In this document: one piece after another, positions 56,001-64,000 of the stretch
Layout: each line of letters opens with the position of its first letter
Position numbering within the stretch: position 1 is the first letter of the stretch
NCBI RefSeq assembly: GCF_027409185.1
Contig: NC_084461.1
Location: forward strand, 233,322,999 to 233,386,998
DNA length: 64,000 nt
Reading direction: 5' to 3'
Origin: Cynocephalus volans
Lineage: Eukaryota > Chordata > Mammalia > Dermoptera > Cynocephalidae
The notes under the pieces: model-generated
Databases searched by the model: none
Seen by the model: only the letters and a program-made list of their open reading frames with translations
Told to the model about the DNA's origin: nothing
Program-made: the position numbers and the translations under genes

Positions 56001-57460
56001 TAAGGTAATTTTAATAATAATCAGTTATGGTTTTAAAGCTCTTTAGAGTTCAGATTGCAGGTTCCCTCCATCACTTCATTTTACCCAGTCAGTGAGACGG
56101 GCAGGCAGGTAGGGAGCCATGGAGCTGAGTTGCAAAATCGATATTATTGAACACATCTGTATGATGGGTCTTTACCCCAGGTTCCCCAAAAGACAGAGCC
56201 TGTGGCAAAATTCGATTACCTTATCCAGGAGTGCAATCCCAGAGGGGAAGGAGAGAGGGGGGATGAGGCAGAGGAAAAACCAACAGGGGTGTCAGGCTGA
56301 TCTGGCCACTGCTTGATTTCATCGTGACTGGTTGCTTGATCTTGCAGGACTATCTTCTAAGAGGCCATCTGAAGAGCTGCCTCTCAGAACAGTCCCTCAG
56401 GAGGAAGAAGGGAGAAAAATGACCTATCAGCCTCTGACTCCCATGACTCTAAGGTTCACCGCATGGGGCGTTCACTTCCCAGCTCTCTGTCTTATGCCCC
56501 TGCAGCAGCAGATGGGAGGCGCACAGCACACACGTAGTGAGGTGCCACTGGCTTATGCTCACATGAGGCTGATCAGAACAGTGAAGAGCAGAGTCCATGC
56601 ACAATTGCTACAGAGGGGGTGGCTGGGGGTAAACAAGCGGCCAAGAATCCGAGAAATAGGTGAGGAAAGAGGTGAAGTGGAGCATAAGAGATGTTTGATG
56701 CAGCCATCAAACCAGAACCATTTCCCCAGCACCCCTAGAGTCCATGTATCCTTTCACTCTCAGCAAATACCACGCTGCAAGCATTACGATGCTAGTCTCA
56801 GGGTAAGGATCTGAACCTGTCTTCCTGACTCCAGAGCCTGTAATCTTCCCATCATAATATGCTGCCTCTATGTATAAGGCCATAAACATGGGACACAAGT
56901 ATACGCAAAGAGACACCACCCCTGCGAGTTACTGAGGAGTTAGCGGGAGAGAGTCTTCTTGTTAATATGAAGAACATACTCAGATTCAGTGGGCAGTAGC
57001 ATCAAGATCAGAAAGACAAGAGCAGAGCTAGTCATCTAGGCCTCATCCTAGAGAGCGAAGGCCTTATCAGATGTCTAAGAACCATGCTTGGATTTACAGT
57101 TCACCCCTGGTGTTGAGCACATGTGCAGGAAGACATGAAAACACTGCCTCAATATTGCAAAACCAGGATCAAGATTTGATTCAAAGACAGAGGAGGGTGG
57201 CAGAAGAAGAGGTTAAATAAGAGAGGCTGAGCAGTACTAATCCCCAGTTCTGGAAGCTGGGGCTTGGAAGCCTTAGGTAATTCCAACTGTAATATCATTG
57301 AGTGTAATAATGAACATTGTGAAAGATGCAGCATCTACGTCCTTTATGTAAATCCTTCACAATCTTTCTGCTATTACCTCCATGACTTTATAAAGAGTGA
57401 TAGGTAAGAAATAACATCCTAGAAACCATTGCTGATTGGTGTTGGAAAACTTTCAGAAGG
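56001..57460. other. Non-coding; reverse MIR at about 56730-56875
   Basis: The stretch aggatctgaacctgtcttcc, tgactccagagcctgtaatc follows a reverse MIR. A 160-codon frame at 56332-56814 runs into this MIR and has no motif, so I do not call it a gene. Confidence 0.45.
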
Positions 57461-57461
57461 A

Positions 57462-57600
57462 GTGCATTTATTCAATAAGCATTTATTGAATGTCTAGCAT
57501 ATGTTGAATCTAGGGTTCGGCACTGAATTTATTTTGGATTATTAAAACATGATCCATGTGCTCTAGGAGCTCAGTTTAGGATAGCCGTGACAAATAGGCT
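57462..57600 (-). repeat. L2-like fragment
   Basis: The stretch ttattcaataagcatttatt, gaatgtctagcatatgttg ... gtgctctaggagctcag follows an L2 3' region in reverse. It contains TTTATT hexamers (for example 57528-57533), which read AATAAA on the minus strand and could serve the gene upstream. Confidence 0.55.
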
Positions 57601-57854
57601 TTGTCTTCTGAGGTCATAGCTAAACTCTTCACAAAAGAGTTGCATCAGCTGTTAGCAGTTTCTGTCCTGAGCACTGAGATGGGACCAATGGCACACCTGC
57701 CATACATTGCATGTTCCTTGAGACATACTAATATACTTGTTCCTCTGATGGTGGTGAATCTTCCAGAAAATCATAGGGATTTGAGTCAGGAAGTTCTTAA
57801 GCTGAATTAAAAAAAAAGATGTCCAAAAGAATCCAATTGATAAGGAGAAAAAAA
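57500..57854 (-). other. SH2D4B: Probable SH2D4B 3' UTR
   Basis: Sequence immediately after the stop codon in gene orientation. AATAAA hexamers on the minus strand occur at 57528-57533, 57483-57488 and 57467-57472, within an L2 fossil. Which is used, if any, cannot be decided. Confidence 0.4.
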
Positions 57855-63529
<5,675 letters not shown>

Positions 63530-64000
63530 TATTTTTGTTTTTTTCTTTTAAACAAGTGTCTTTATTTTAATTATTTATATTTTTGATTGACAAATAAAAA
63601 TTGTATGTATTTATGGTGTACAACATGACGTTTTAATACACATATGCACTGTGGAATGGCTAAATCAAGCTAATTAACATATGCATTTCCTCGCCTGCTT
63701 ATCACTTTTTTGTGGTGAGAACACACAATCCACTCTCCTAGTAATTTTCAAGTCTACAACATATTGTTAGTAACTACGGTCACCATGATATGCAATAGGT
63801 CTCTTGAGTTTATGCCTCTGATCTACCTGAAACTATGTGTCCTCTGGTCAACATTTCCACCTACACCCTCTAGCCCCGCTAGCCACCATCTACTCTCTGC
63901 TTCTATGAGTTCGACGTTTTTAGACTTCACATGTAAGCGATCTTGTGCACTATTCGTCTTTCTGTGCCTGCCTTATTTCACTTAATATAATGTCTTCCAT
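63530..64000 (-). repeat. L1 3' end, reverse orientation
   Basis: The stretch gacaaataaaaattgtatgt, ggtgtacaacatgacgtttt, aatcaagctaattaacatat, then gcttctatgagttcgacgtt and ttatttcacttaatataatg is the complement of an old L1 3' UTR running towards ORF2 beyond the right edge. The last part matches, in reverse, the end of the full-length L1 near 26100. Confidence 0.85.

Noticed and set aside
56332..56814. 160-codon plus frame
   Set aside because: Ends inside an MIR and shows no domain; likely chance.

Overview
The window is mammalian nuclear DNA, about 64 kb of intron and intergenic sequence dominated by retroelements. Two tRNA-derived SINEs with perfect or near-perfect target duplications (18289-18403, tRNA-Ile-like; 41778-41930, a hybrid two-part unit) resemble the CYN SINEs of colugos (Dermoptera). 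No Alu is visible in 64 kb, which argues against monkeys and apes. MIR, L2, MER5-type, MaLR LTR and old L1 fossils place it firmly in placental mammals. Colugo is my best guess, not a proof.

Only one protein-coding gene is supported. On the minus strand, 61533-61753 is an exon of an SH2 domain and 57855-57947 is the terminal coding exon completing that domain. Together they match SH2D4B. The more upstream exons lie beyond the right edge, and everything left of about 57.5 kb is downstream of the gene.

Layout. 1-7.8 kb: MaLR LTR end, a 370-bp polypurine tract, (CA)n tracts, MIRs. 7.8-13.4 kb: an ERV-L-like provirus with two LTRs, a tRNA-Ser-type primer site, and broken gag, protease, RT, RNase H and integrase, with no env seen. 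13.4-18.4 kb: L2, MIR and a SINE. 18.4-26.4 kb: a nest in which an old L1 is interrupted by an LTR with a 6-bp duplication and by a full-length but dead L1 (20387-26421). 26.4-28.1 kb: L1 3' ends around another repeat. 28.5-29.7 kb: an LTR-like unit carrying six copies of a 118-bp repeat. 35.7-37.4 kb: an LTR split by a roughly 1.1-kb composite retroelement with its own target duplication. 37.9-56 kb: further LTRs (two more of the ERV-L-like family), the second SINE, MIR, L2 and MER5 fossils, a dispersed 128-bp duplication and long CA-rich DNA. 57.5-64 kb: the 3' end of SH2D4B with L1 and MIR fossils in its introns.

The most unusual structures are the composite element at 36156-37264 and the L1 5' UTR. 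The L1 5' UTR has tandem monomers and a segment that looks shared with a MaLR LTR of the type also present inside the composite. Repeat family names are from memory of consensus sequences and were not checked by search.
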